A stretch of DNA of 64,000 nucleotides from Lutjanus erythropterus (lineage: Eukaryota; Chordata; Actinopteri; Lutjaniformes; Lutjanidae): NCBI GenBank assembly GCA_020091685.1, contig CM034609.1, positions 21,029,204 to 21,093,203 on the forward strand, read 5' to 3'. The notes under the pieces are model-generated. The model made no database searches. It saw only the letters and a program-made list of their open reading frames with translations, and had not been told where the DNA came from. Positions 10,862 to 22,865 of the stretch are shown one piece after another; the first letter of the stretch is position 1; every line of letters begins with the position of its first letter. The position numbers and the translations under genes were made by a program.

Positions 10862-13800
10862 ACACTTAAGTAGCCTGTACGTCAGTCAGATAAACCTACA
10901 CTGGCTCCTTCTCAGCTGCTCTGACAGTTATGAAAACCTGCCTCAAAGGCTGATATGACATGATACTGTCTGACTGGTTTACACTGCATCAGCCCTGCAG
11001 CCTCTGAAACTGTCTCTGATGAACTAGACAATGTTTGAAACATCATTTTATATATTTTTACAGGAGGTTAGAACAGTGGTGAATCTTATCACCAGCTCAG
11101 GAATCTGGTTTCCTCTCTGACTCAGTGGCCAAAGCTGTGAGGCTGGAAAACATGACACTGCAGAACGCCAGTGGAGCTTAATGGCTTTCCTGTCAGCTGA
11201 GAGTGAATAAAAGAGGTTGTATTCACTATAAATCCACAAACGCACACACATTTCTTTTTCTTTTCTCCTTTGTTGTCAAATGCAGATGTTGGCTCGATGA
11301 CCAGGCCAGTAGTTGTGTCTATGGGTTGCAAGAGGCTCATTATTCTGCAGGTGAGGCTATGCAGCTTTCATAAACAAGTTGAGCATAACACAATACAGTT
11401 ACATAGTTAGTGCATGGAAGCTTGATACTGTAAGTACTTTGTGGAAACCTCTATGACAGTGACTAAGTTTTCTGGGAGGAGTTTGCATCGTCCTGGCTCC
11501 ATTGTTGGATTTTCTTCCTTCCTTCCTTCCTTGCACATTAGCTCATGTTCAGCCAAGTTGGATTGGGAGCATCATAGCAGCTATCATCATCGGCCAATAA
11601 ATCTTTTATGGAATGTAAAACCAGGCTTTGGTTGTGCTGCTCAGTGGCTTCTGCGCTCTTGTTCTGAAGTCCCTTCAGTGCTGATTTAACTGTGTGTTGA
11701 AAGGATCTCGGCCCCATTGGAAAACCTAAGGATTGTGAAGGAGGTCTTCAGGGGAATATTATCATAATCCAAACGTAACAAAGACACTTTGTTCAGATTG
11801 TTACATCAGACAAAAGTCACTGGATCAAGGACTGTGCTTTTGACACAGTTTTAAATGGTAAACACTAAATTATTTAGGGGCTGCTTTACTGCTCTGTATG
11901 GAAAGTGGTAAATCCTGCTCTGACACCACCAGCTGACTCAGGTGCGATCAGAGTTGCAACATAAATGTCAACAAATAGGGTTTTTTTCACACAAAGCATT
12001 TTTTTTATGTCACAGGCAAACAACAGGTGTAAATGATAAAATTAATAATTTATTTAGCTGCTTCAGTCTCACGGTATTACACATACTGGCTCACTGTCAC
12101 ACTGTCATGTCCCTGATGCCAAAAATGAAACATATGTGCGCCCTAATGAGATGTATCGATACGCTAGTGCTGCACTGATTTGTTTCCAAATCATGTTCAG
12201 CTTTTAACCGATACAGGCCGTCTGAACCGATGCACTCATATCTTACACATTAAAGTCCGATGCATTGGATGCATGAGTGACACTCCTACTTAATATACAA
12301 TATTTAATATGTCATTATGTCTATTCAGTTTGTGACATACACAAGATTGAATGTGACTGCCTGACATAATGTTGATTGATGAGGTAAGTAATTAGGCTTG
12401 TGTTGTGGTGGGTGCCAGTTGTTCGTTGATGTTAGCAGACGTAAGCTAGTTTTGCACACTGTTGGTGCTGTGGAGGGGCAGTGTAAATGTCACATTATTT
12501 GGATTTTCCAGGAAAATTTCCTGCACACTCGACACAGAAATCAGTCTACAGGCACTACAGAGAAAGTCGAGAAGGTCTCATTTTTCAGGTTGTTTTACAG
12601 TGTGTTCATATTAGCAGTACAATGAGATACACAAAACTGAACCCTCTGCAGTGTCGTCTCCTTGCATGTATGAATGACACGGGGAAAAATGATGCAGGAC
12701 ATAACAGGCACTATTATAGATTTTATCTTATGGCACTTAATAACATCTGTGACATTTTTACATCGGTTTACCTGTAGATATACACAAGTTTATATGACAG
12801 CACTTATGTATTATTTTAAACTACCATTGGTGCTGCAATTGTTGTGTGATGTCAGACAGCTGCTTCTTCATGAAGTCAGGGTGGATGAATTTTCCCTGAG
12901 TGGTGCGCCATTGTACTTTTCCTAATTGGATGCAGGACATTTTTTGAGTTCTAAGTTGTCTGTAATGCAACATGAGTATTTAAAAGTTTGGAGTATACCA
13001 CTTTAAATGTCCAAGGTGATTGAAAAATGCTGCGCATGAAATTTTTACATCATGTTATCATCATCTCTTTGATTTTTTTTTCTTTATTGAATATAGAAGG
13101 ACAGCAGCTGTACATTGACATCAATTCCTTTGTCCTAACATAACATTGCTGTGCGTGTGAAATCAGTAACACAAAACCAGATTTATAAAACATAGTAGTT
13201 TGCGTTTTGCTGTGTGAGCGACAGTCAGTGTTGTGTTTTTGTAGCTGCAGGAGCAGGTGCACAGTCAGAGCACCAGGTGGGAGTGGGTAGACACTGATTC
13301 AGCACAAATATTCACCTGCACAGTTACTTATGAGACAAATTCATCTAAGCCAGCCAGAGAGCAGTGTTGTGAACAGAGTGTCCCGCCATGTGTAACAGAT
13401 GCTCGTGTACTGTGACCGTCCTGGTACTGTCAGTGGTGGCATGTTGTGATCATCAGCAGTGTCATCATCATCATCATCTATTACATATTCATTTGTTGTT
13501 GTGTCTCATTTGGCTCGTTTCTCAAAACTCTTCATACAGTCTGCATTACCCACGTCTTGGCCAAAATTCACTCAGACCAACAAAACATTTCATACATTTC
13601 TCAAAATTAGTTTATTTAACCAAAATACTGTCAACAATTCTCAATCAGAAAGCAAACATTGCCAGTCGTAACACACTGACCAAAAAAACACTAACAACAG
13701 ATTACATTATTAAGCATTACTTAAATTATGAACTTTTATCTTGAAGTTGAAGTTTGAATGATTTATCACATAAATCAGTATTTCATCACAGAATAAGAGT

Positions 13801-15375
13801 AACCTTTATCAACTGTTCTAAAGTGTATGTAACAAGCACAGAAAGTAATTTGTTTCAATATCCTTTGTTTTTTCTGTATCTCTGCATATCAATTTACTTA
13901 TCAAAAATAGAAGGTGGAAGCAAACAAACAAACAACAAATTCCTGAAATTCCAAGGCTGCAGTAATATTGTAATTACAAAATAACACATCACTTATACTG
14001 TACAGTACTGTGTACCACACCATTTTGTCTGTTTGGTAAAAAGACTAATACAAACTACTTCAAGCGGGACATCTGGGTTTTCAGCTGATCTCTGCAATCA
14101 GCTGTGTTTTAGTTTTCTAAACACAGATGTTTCTGCTCAGATTTTCCATATATTTAAATGTAGTTATGGCAGAAATGCACAAACTTTCATCTGTTTCATC
14201 TGTCATCTGTTCCAACAGTTTTTGTTAGTGTGTTTGCAATTGAAAAATGTGCTGCAAATAGTGCAGTGTTTTGTAGGTGGTGGAGTATGAATGAGAAAAA
14301 AGTTAATGGGTTTTGGAAAATGTGGTCTTTGAATGTAAAAGGATTTGGTTCACATAGACTTCTATGTCACTGACAGAGTGAGGAGTTTCAACAATATGAC
14401 CAGTTATGAGCAATGCATACTGGTAATTCAAAAAAATAACCTGTAACATAGACTGGCACGTCAAATTCACAACTGACCAGTAGAGGGAGCCATAACACAA
14501 GTCATTTGAAGTTGCAGCATACATGCAGGAGTACAGTCTTTATTTATGATAGACTGTCAGCCTATGTCTGCTCTTAAAACTAAGGTTAGAGTTACAAATG
14601 CACATTTTCCTAAATTAGAGTTAAATATTGACCTTCCTGTGCTTCTGTTGAGTTTGCAGTGGCAGTAATGACAATAGCAAGTCCTTTACTTGCAGACTTT
14701 CTCATATATTAAAACATCATTAATCAGCAGCTTTCATTCTAGCAGGAGTCTGAATCTGACAGCCTGTTTTGCATTTCATGCTTCACATCTCCTGGTGCTG
14801 ATTCATGTGATGCCGTGTTCAAAATTACAACAGCTTCCACAAAACCCTCATCTATGCACATGCTCATATAAACAGACAGCACCTGTTTTTTTTCTTCTTC
14901 ATCTTTTGCATCCAAGAATGATGGAAAATTCATGTGCTTGTGGCTGGATCGGGACAGAGGAAGCTTCTTGTTCACGCAGCCCACAGCTTGGGATTGACAG
15001 CTGTTGCCACCACCTGAGATAGCAGGAGAATAATGACGAGGGAGGGGAGGAGAGATAAATCCACCAGGGGATTTTAACCCAAAAAAATTAATATTCATGA
15101 TTAGACCACAGGCCTGTGAGACAGGAATAAAATGCATTTCTGCTGCGGTGTTAAATGTGCGCTGGTTTGGTTCCTCACTGCATGTGTGTCTTTAGTCTCC
15201 TGCTGTAAGTGATAACAGTTGAGATACAGTGAAAGTAGGACTGGTTGTGGATGAAATAGGGCATGAATAGAAATAGCTCCGTAGCCTGGGCTCCAACAGT
15301 CTCTGGAGGCCGGGAGTGCTGTGTCAGTTGCCTCATGTGTGCTGTTAAGCCGATGGCTGTCTATTCTCCGTCCAG
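10862..15375. other. non-coding stretch with simple repeats
   Basis: Holds a (TTCC)n tract at 11515-11532 and a (TCA)n tract at 13462-13479. TAGTGCTGCACTGATTTG near 12163 hints at a hAT-type terminus, without a partner found. Frames of 70-130 codons here (e.g. 13388-13744, 14739-15137 minus) show no domain and are low-complexity or antisense. No cfap52 exon could be recognised. Confidence 0.4.
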
Positions 15376-15557
15376 GTGCGTGTGTGTGTGTGTTTGCGAG
15401 TGTGTGGGAGATCCTGCCCAGGACTCGCAAGCTCCTGGAATCCATGAGAAAGCATAAGGCCTCTGCCAAATGCATTAAGATTAAAGGCATTGACAAGGAA
15501 TGTGTTATTGCCAGCTCAGATGGGGCCTGCATAATCTGGGACCTGGTGGAAGCCAGA
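15376..15557 (+). pseudogene. cfap52: isolated cfap52 (WDR16) WD-repeat exon, probably a relic
   Basis: CFAP52 is a WD40 protein of motile cilia. The frame from 15402 reads VWEILPRTRKLLESMRKHKA, then SAKCIKIKGIDKECVIASSD, then GACIIWDLV, which matches the CFAP52 blade ending ..ECVTAS.DG.CIIWDLV. The exon appears to begin after the acceptor-like TATTCTCCGTCCAG with GTGCGTGTG (V-R-V), but about 20 nt of GT-repeat-like sequence (to about 15401) separates this from the TGGGAG (W-E) that should follow directly. Read from that acceptor in phase 0, the frame meets TGA at 15445. The 3' side has only a weak donor (CTG|GTGGAA at 15546). No other cfap52 exon was recognised upstream or in the 7 kb before usp43. 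It lies in the order and orientation of mammalian CFAP52-USP43. It could still be a working exon with a displaced acceptor. Confidence 0.6.
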
Positions 15558-15560
15558 ACT

Positions 15561-17169
15561 CGCCCACTCAACCCCTTCTGTTTCTTTCCTGCTGAATCTA
15601 ATTCACATCACAGGAATGGTTAAATCAATTTAGCTCTGATGAAGGCGGTCGTCTTGTTAAAACCGTGCAAAACGTTTGTAGAACATCACATTTAGTCAGC
15701 GCTGTAAAAAAAAAATACATGAAGCAGTATTGATTTCCTCCTGGGGCGTGCTGTTTCGTCACTCTGCAGAGGCATTTCGTGAGGAGTCAGGTGCTCCTGG
15801 ATAACACTGATCAGCAGAGGCGGGACCAAGTCCAAGAAGGTCAAAAATCCACTTGCCCAAAGTCAAACGCCAGATTCCCAAAGTTTATATGAAATTGCAT
15901 CCTGGGGCAGTATGATATTTGAGCTTCCCACCCTAAGAGTGACATCAGAGCAAAACTGCTGCGGTGTGATTATGATGAATAGGACCGTCCCAGGAGCATG
16001 TGAATCCATGTGAAGTCATCACATTTGTAAGTCGAGTCTGCCACACCTCTGCTGATCAGCACTGTCTGCTCGCTACGCCTCCCAGATGAAAAACAGGTCA
16101 CTATTCATGACAGAGACAGAGAGGAAACATCTAAACTTTAATTGTGATGTAGTACACTTAAATTTGTGTGTACTGTATGCTCTTGCCTCTGGTCCTATTT
16201 TACTGTAGCAAAGCAGGGGTAGCAGGGCAGTGTGACAGTCATAGTGCATTGTTCTTTTAGCTGAGGGCGTGTTTGTTCCCAGAGCAGACGGCATATATGA
16301 CTCAGGCGACCAGATGGTCTCATCTTTGGGGTTGACATTTCCTTCTTTGCAGAGAAGAGCGTCACAGGCAAATTACCTCACCATTTATAGGCATAGCATG
16401 ACTTAACTACAGTGTTAGGCTACTACACGGCAACACTGATCTAATTATGAGTACTGCAGCATTGCAAAAGAAAGAAAAACACCTTGCTGTCTCTTTTGTT
16501 ATTATTATCATAACTCTGAGTTGGTACCAAATTAATGTTCAAAGGGTTGTGCTTTGTATGAGATGTTCCCTCACATCAAAGACAATAAAATATAGGCCAC
16601 ACATGGAGGAAGAAAACACATCTAGCGTATGTCTTTACAATGATGCAGCTCCCTTTTCACAGAACTTTCACTTGATATGGAATTAGCCGTCTCTGTTAGC
16701 CACGGAAGAAATCATCTTTGCAAGAGAAATATTAAAAGGTATCTGACCTTGGGAAGGGAAAATGCAAAATTGCTCTAAAAATAACATCAAATAGCAACGG
16801 AAGGAGGAGGCCAAAATAAGAAGGAGACAACTGCCAAACCCGAGGTGATTATTGCTGAGCCACGAGCTCTCAAGCATCCACAGCACGACTGTACTGTACA
16901 TGATAGATGTCAGCAGCTCAGAGGTGCCCCTGGGTCATTATTGCAGAAGTTCAAAAACGTATATGTTTCATCCAGTCTCTTGGAGTAGAGTGATGAAAAT
17001 ACTCCAGTCCAAGGCTTTTTGGTAGTTTCATCACATCTCCCTGCTGCTGTCAATGACTGTGAAAAAAATACCATAGGCAGAATTAAATGGCTTCGGTTTG
17101 TCGTGGCTGAGAAGTCATCAAAAATGTGGATTTAAGCAAGAGGGGAGGATCAATTCAAAGATTCAACCC
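15561..17169. other. non-coding stretch, nothing recognised
   Basis: This is where following cfap52 exons would be expected. No WD-repeat wording such as a Trp-Asp ending or the final blade was seen in any frame by eye. Confidence 0.4.
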
Positions 17170-18508
17170 AAGCGAGTTTCCACTGGTTCTTAAAAAGCCT
17201 TGAAAAGTCTAATATCCAATAAATTTTATTTTAGGTCTTAAAATGTCTTTAATGCGTAGGTGGCAGATCTTAAAAATTGGATTGGATTTTGAAGTTAACG
17301 TTACTTTAAAAAAGTTTTTTAAAGTAAAAGTTTTTATAAGGTTTTCATCATTTTCTCCTGTCTCTTTCCCGTCATTACAGTTGTAGGCACCAGTGTCTTT
17401 TGTTGCGATTCTGACTGGGCAACATCAAATGAAACACTGCACACATAACCAGTGGTGGGTTAGACTTGGAGCCTGGTAAGAACTGCTAGAAAACTGTGTT
17501 ATATAACTGTGATGCAGACTTGCAGCACAGACAGAGCACTGTGGATGAGCAAGTGAAGGGAGCATGTGAATAATGACAGAAGTGTTGACGTGATATAAAC
17601 TTTCTATGATCATGAAGCCTACAATTCTGTGAGTTACAGTGCAGACTGGACTCTCTGTTATCAGCGACAAACACACAGATCCATGTTATACACGCTCGTC
17701 TCTTCTTCATTGTGCCGCTGTAACATCCTGTACATCCTGTAAGTCATTATAATTAGAAATGTTCTCAATGGCTCAGTATCTCAGTATCCCATTATTTTGA
17801 GATACTAGGTCATTAATTGAGGTACTAACTCATTATACATTCCACACTATTTACAAACTATTTAGTATGCCATAGAGTGACTGATGACTGAGCTCTAGTG
17901 TCCCTATAGTGTTGGCAAATTAGAGAAAAAATTAATAAAATCATTTTTATCCCTTAAGTTAAAGTCATTACAGTATTTCCAGGCACAGTGTGCCCTCAAA
18001 AACTGACAGCACTAAAGGCCAAATGCTTTGCCCTTAAAATTATGAAATTCCAGGCCTAGATTCAGTCTCACTTTTAAATGTCTTATTGGAAAAAAAAAAC
18101 ATATTGACCGTGCTGTAAAAGCTCGCACCTCAGCATCCACCTGCAGGCTCGGACAGGGAGTTTGAATATTTTTTCATCACTCCTCAAATTCTCCATGTAA
18201 ACATAATCTGCAGGGGGTGATGAGGTCAGAGCCTAGACACCAATCTCTTATTATTCTCTGCTTCTGTAATAAACATTTTAAAATGCGAGGTATCTGACTG
18301 AAATAAGCTAAAATAGTTTATGTTAATGTTTGATTATTTTCTTAAGAACCCTATGATAGAATAATCCTGCTGAATGTGAATAAATTACAGTGCAATCATA
18401 TTATTTGTGCCTTTTTTGCCAGTATTGATGTGAAATAAGTCTTAAATTGCATTCATAGTGGTCTTAAAAAGTCTTAAATTTAACTTGTTGAAACCTTTAG
18501 AAACCCTG
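17170..18508. repeat. composite repeat with AAGTCTTAAA-type ends
   Basis: The left side has TTCTTAAAAAGCCTTGAAAA and AGGTCTTAAAATGTCTT; the right side has GTGGTCTTAAAAAGTCTTAA and ends GAAACCTTTAGAAACCCTG. This wording resembles a teleost repeat I know by its GGTTTC..AAACCCTG end. A different repeat (17500-17850) sits inside it. Limits are approximate. Confidence 0.4.
17500..17850 (+). repeat. dispersed repeat, inverted partner of 50400-50750
   Basis: Shares with the reverse complement of 50400-50750 the blocks GACAGAAGTGTTGA, TATAAACTTTCT.TGAT, ATCAGCGACAAA (as ACAGCGACAAA there) and, at the right, GAGATACTAGGTCATTA and AGGTACTAACTCA. Divergence suggests old copies. Family unknown. Confidence 0.55.
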
Positions 18509-19424
18509 CAAAAACAGTTCTTCCTGCCAGACTGGAGCCTGGCATTTTCTTTGGGGTCGTTTTTCAGAGTGAGATCATCTTTGTCCATTGCTGGAGGTAT
18601 CTATTAAAGTCCTCCAGGTCTTGTAGATCATTGCAGTGACTTAAAGCAGGTAAGACTTCCCCATTGGCACAGTCGGTGAGATGCAAACCTTATTTCACAG
18701 AGGTTTACTTGAGTCTGCAGTGTAGGTCCACATGAACAGTTGGCATGTCTGGTACACGATGTGTGAGCAAGAAGATTATTGTTTGCCTCCTCCTCGTGGA
18801 GGCAGATGATGCTGGGAGAGGAGGCCTTTGGCGAGGCTTTGCTTCTGTGTATACAGGCCTGCAAATTCAGCTCGTAGTATTCTGACAGGCCCTTCTGCTG
18901 TGTGCACTCATGGCTGCTTCTTAGCTCTCAGCTTAAAGTATTCCAGAGTTTCTCTTCTCTTGATATGGAGCCTGCTGGTGGGATTATTGCTTCCCAACAA
19001 CAACAGGTACTCCATACCACACAACCATCAGCACCACTCTGAAGGCAGAGTAGGAGGCTTGCCTCCTGAGCAAACACTTGGCTCCGACTCACTCCTCAGG
19101 TTGCATTAGTGGCAAGAAAGAGAGTCGGCCCTAATGCTTTCACTCAAAGCTGTAATAAATCTGCAGTTTTTTAGTGTTAGTAAGACAGCCCTGTGTGATT
19201 AAACATATCTATGTAGTGAGTGAAGGAGATAAGCGGTTCCGCTCTCCTATACTTCATGGCCTAGGAATGATAGTAATAATCCAGGACACTGTAACCTGTG
19301 ATAAATGCCTTTCAAGGCTTAGCTAATGAATTTCCTCTGTAGGCGGCTGGGGTCACGCACTCATACACGATACGCTCTCTTCTTGCCTTTTTATTCTGAA
19401 TTGTCAGAGATAAGCACAGTGTAC
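18509..19424. other. non-coding stretch, nothing recognised
   Basis: A 93-codon plus frame at 18828-19109 has no domain or splice context. No RNA gene or clear repeat. Confidence 0.4.
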
Positions 19425-19790
19425 CAGCGATTCCTAACCAGAGGTTCTTGTACTCCAGGGAGTTCTTCTACTCTTGCCAGAGGGTACGTGGTAAGACTGT
19501 GGAGCAGCTCAGCTAATTTGAAAAATATAAATTATGATGTTATTTAAAACAAGAAGAGTTCGCTCAGTGGAGTGCAGATTCCCGACCAGGCGACAGATGG
19601 TGAAGCCCCTACTGCAGTGCCACCTCACCTGCCAGATGCAACCAGAGGAGGTTTACAAAGTTCTGCCAACATTAACACGACCTCCACAAACATTGTGCCT
19701 GAAACAAGATTTCAAAAGGTATTTAGTGTATTCTTGGGCATACTGGATGCAATCACTGGACGTGTATGATTCCTGTGAATGACTTCCAAT
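19425..19790 (+). mobile_element. possible hAT-type terminal fragment
   Basis: CAGCGATTCCTAACCAGAGG followed by TTCTTGTACTCCAGGGAGTT resembles the hAT terminus CAGTG.TTCCCAACC.GGGGTAC. Two overlapping frames (82 and 65 codons) follow, unrecognised. No matching right end was found, so it is probably truncated. Confidence 0.35.
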
Positions 19791-20931
19791 GAGAAACATG
19801 CTGTCTTCTCTTAGTGACTATTTTTACGGAGGAATTTTATTCACTGGAATTTTCCATAGGACAAGAAAAGTGACAAACAACAGGCGTCAGTGTGTGGAGC
19901 TCCGTAACAATACACCAGTCCCAAGTAGCTAATTTCTCCCTTTTTGGAAAATTATTTGATTTCACTTTGATTTATTGCCATTTTTACACTGACAAATAAG
20001 AATGAAAAATAAAAAAAATAAAAATAACAATTATTGATGGATTTGGAAGTTTGATGAAGGCAACAGGAAATCCTAATAAACTGGAATCCTAAATGATGGA
20101 GAATGAACTATAATCGGTGTGACAATAAACTGTGATAAAATTGCTTTCAATCAGTATTGTAATTATCATAATAACTAGGGTTGAGCCGTCTATCAGTCCA
20201 CATAATGACGCTGATTGGCAAAGACTTAGTATAACTGCACACCTGACTGGATTTCAGCTCCTAATAGCTCAAAAGTGATACAGTTTTCTTAATTTATGTG
20301 TTTAAACTGGCAAAGACCTGGATTTGGCCACCGGTCAAATTAGAGTGGTTGTTTTCACCTAAAAAGGGGCAGATGCATGACACGGGCACAAAGTACCCAG
20401 ATGAGTTGCTCTCATCCACATGCCAATTCTGTAGGCATCGTTCAACCCCATCAATGACCTTGTTGGTCCAGCATCAACCAAAGTTAGCAACACTCTCCTA
20501 GACGTAGTCACAGCAGCGGGTCAAGTTTGTTTTGTGTCGGTGAAAACACTGACACTGGAAAGAACATGAAGCCAAATAATTAAGAGTAATGGTTTTGCAA
20601 TTAGTTATTTCCTGTTTTATTTTAAAATCTTCCCTTATGTGTTTTTTGTTGTCTTTACTTTTCTTTGTCTGTTTCCTGCCTTTTTGAGTTCTGATTAGCT
20701 CCACCTGCCCCTAATTAACCGTTTGTGTATTTAGTGGGTGTACATTGCCTCTTGTCTTTTCCACAGTTCTCCTCATGTTCTTGTTTTACTTCTGAGTTCC
20801 GTTTGAATTATCCATTGTTGTTTTGTGGACACTGAAGTGAATTTATCTTTGATGGACTTGTTTTTACTTCAACTTCCCAGCCACCCTTCGTTATCTTGTA
20901 TTTCCTTGCCAGTAAGTTTATCTGTGGAAAG

Positions 20932-22351
20932 CAGTGGTGGAATATAACATGTACATTTATTTATTGTACAGTACAATTTAAGGTTCCCCACTTCAGTATC
21001 TTTCAGAGGGAGACAAATTTTATTCTGCACTTTGTTTATTTGACAGTTATATACTATAAGTTATTTTTACAACATGTTTAGAGATTAAATGGTAGCTCCA
21101 AACCATTTTGGCTAATGACCATATACACATGAGCAATATGTTAGCGGCTCCTTGTCATGTTTTAGATGTCTTTAAGTTGTTCTTCCACCAAAGAGGCATT
21201 TCCACGCTAAGCTTCTCACATGGTTTCATTTAAAATGACTGATGCTGATTGAGGAAAAATGATCCAATATTTCACACAAACAAGTAAAGTCCAAAAAACT
21301 CTTCTCAAAATCCCTCAGATTTATATTGTGACCCTTTGTGACACTTTTTGACCTATATTCAACAAGATATATAATGTTCAACCTGACAAACATTTTGACT
21401 TTGCATCATGTTCCAAAAGAGTTGGGACAGGGGCAACTAAACACGGGGGATATTGTGGAATGCTCAAGAAACCGTGTGTCTGTAACTTTTCATACATAAA
21501 CAGGCTCATCGATAACAGGTGATAGTGTCATGAGGGGCATCCTCAAAATGCTCACTGTGAGGGAAATACCGCATTTCTCAACATACAGTTGCAAGGAATT
21601 TAGGGATTTCAGAATCTACAAGAGATAATATCATTAATTGAAATCTCTGCACATAAAGGCCCTTTCAGATTATTAATGCATGTTCATCAAAGCCAGCACC
21701 TGTGAGGGTATGGGAGTGTGTTAGTGCCCAGGGCATCATGGGTAACTGTCACATCTGAAGGCCCCATTAACATTGAAAGTTGCATACAGCTTTTGAAGCA
21801 ACATATGCTGCCATCCAAACATCTTTTTCCAGGGATGTCCTGCTTATTTCAGCTTTTTTGAAACAAAATGAGCATATATTAGCAAAATTTTATCAACTTG
21901 AACTTAACATATCTTGTTGTATTCAGTTGAATACAGTTTGAAAAGTATTTGCAGTTCATTGCATTCTGTTTTTATTTACATTTTACACAATGTCCCAACT
22001 TTTTTTAAATCAAGGTTGTATATGAGATTTTGACTGTTTGTATCCTACTGATGCATCAAAGCATATGTAGCATGTTGCTATTGTTGCTGGTTCAGTGGGA
22101 GTTAATTTAAACTCCTGTCCATACAGTCAGGTACAGTGGTGTGCCCCCCTCTGAAGGGTCACTATAAGGCTAAATCTGAGGGACTGTGAGACCATTACTG
22201 GGGCTCTGTTAGTCACAGGGATCATTTTCCTGCAGAATGAGTAGCCTATTTTTACTTTTGATGCTTAAGTTTGCTGATAATACTTGTGTACAAGTATGGA
22301 GTATTGGTACTTTTCCTTAAGCACAGGATCTGAGTACTTTTTTCAGCACTG
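20932..22351. mobile_element. hAT-type non-autonomous element with 8-bp target duplication
   Basis: It starts CAGTGGTGGAATATAACATG and ends TTTTTTCAGCACTG; the ends are imperfect inverted repeats. The flanks are GTGGAAAG (20924-20931) and GTGGCAAG (22352-22359), an 8-bp duplication with one difference, as expected for hAT insertions. Both termini match a teleost repeat I recognise by GTGGTGGAATGTAAC and GGATCTGAGTACTT. The right end is about 140 bp from the usp43 CpG island. Confidence 0.7.
21345..22020 (+). mobile_element. nested, decayed Tc1/mariner element
   Basis: Sequence wording matches a teleost Tc1/mariner family: AGTTGGGACAGGGGCAACTA, TTGCAAGGAATTTAGGGATT, a transposase fragment at about 21690-21860 (CCAGCACCTGTGAGGGTATG, GCAACATATGCTGCCATCCA), and the 3' end TTTACATTTTACACAATGTC, CCAACTTT...GGTTGTA. 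The 5' terminus is missing and most of the transposase is deleted, leaving no open frame. It lies inside the hAT-type element, so it inserted later. Confidence 0.8.
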
Positions 22352-22610
22352 GTGGCAAGTAAAACACAAACAGTTCTGTGTCAGATTGGTCGTGAGCGCT
22401 GACCAGATGAATCCAGGCTGTACACTGCTCTGTTATCTCCCCCCCATGTGCAGGAGAGTGGGAGGGGGCAGTCAGCCACACAATCACAAGCCTTTTCCAG
22501 GCGAAGTTGAGCGCACTGGGAGGGGAGGAGAGGGGAGGAGAGCGCTCAGTGCTGCAGCTGGACGGACGGACTGCACGGCGGAGCGGAGCGGAGTGTTGTG
22601 CTGTCCGGGC

Positions 22611-22631
22611 ATGACGAGATGTGGCTTGTGA
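22611..22631 (+). other. uORF 1 (6 codons)
   Basis: ATG followed by five sense codons and TGA, in the presumed usp43 leader. Whether it is transcribed depends on the unknown start site. Confidence 0.4.
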
Positions 22632-22650
22632 CAGCGGTGTCGGACTGATA

Positions 22651-22683
22651 ATGAACGCCTTCAGTAAGTGCTGGGATGGATGA
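22651..22683 (+). other. uORF 2 (10 codons)
   Basis: Encodes MNAFSKCWDG and then a stop; A at -3. It contains the donor-like GTAAGTG at 22664, so this ATG could instead start an alternative first exon (MNAF...) if that donor is used. Confidence 0.4.
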
Positions 22684-22855
22684 GGAAGGTGGAATAACAG
22701 TGTGCCGTTGTGCCTCCTGGCTCCGCGATGGTGTCACCTCTGTGCGCTTTTCCCTCCGCGATCCGGACAGGACAGGGGACACTGGCAGAGAAGTGACACA
22801 CCGGCGTCGGAATTTACACAATAATCAGTGTGAGGAGAGTCGGCCGAGGGAGTAG
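22676..22855 (+). other. uORF 3 (59 codons)
   Basis: An open frame of 59 sense codons from an ATG with G at -3 and +4, closed by TAG at 22853-22855, only 10 nt before the usp43 ATG. It is in a different frame from the main coding sequence. The predicted peptide is Arg-rich with no recognised domain. Ribosomes that translate it would have little room to reinitiate at the main start, so it could repress usp43 translation. Confidence 0.45.
22728..22796 (+). other. uORF 4 (22 codons, in frame with usp43)
   Basis: The ATG at 22728 is in the same frame as usp43 but is closed by the TGA at 22794-22796. This rules it out as an extended N-terminus. Confidence 0.4.
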
Positions 22856-22865
22856 AGTCGCCGTC

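Noticed and set aside
13462..13479. (TCA)n run as a possible CRISPR-like or coding repeat
   Set aside because: Simple trinucleotide microsatellite of six units; no spacers.
15101..15571. 156-codon minus-strand frame over the cfap52 exon
   Set aside because: Complement of the recognised WD-repeat exon and a GT repeat; no similarity to a known protein.
22830..22865. 12-codon N-terminal extension of usp43 from a GTG
   Set aside because: GTG is not the usual start in vertebrates; an ATG with a strong context follows at 22866, after an in-frame stop at 22794.
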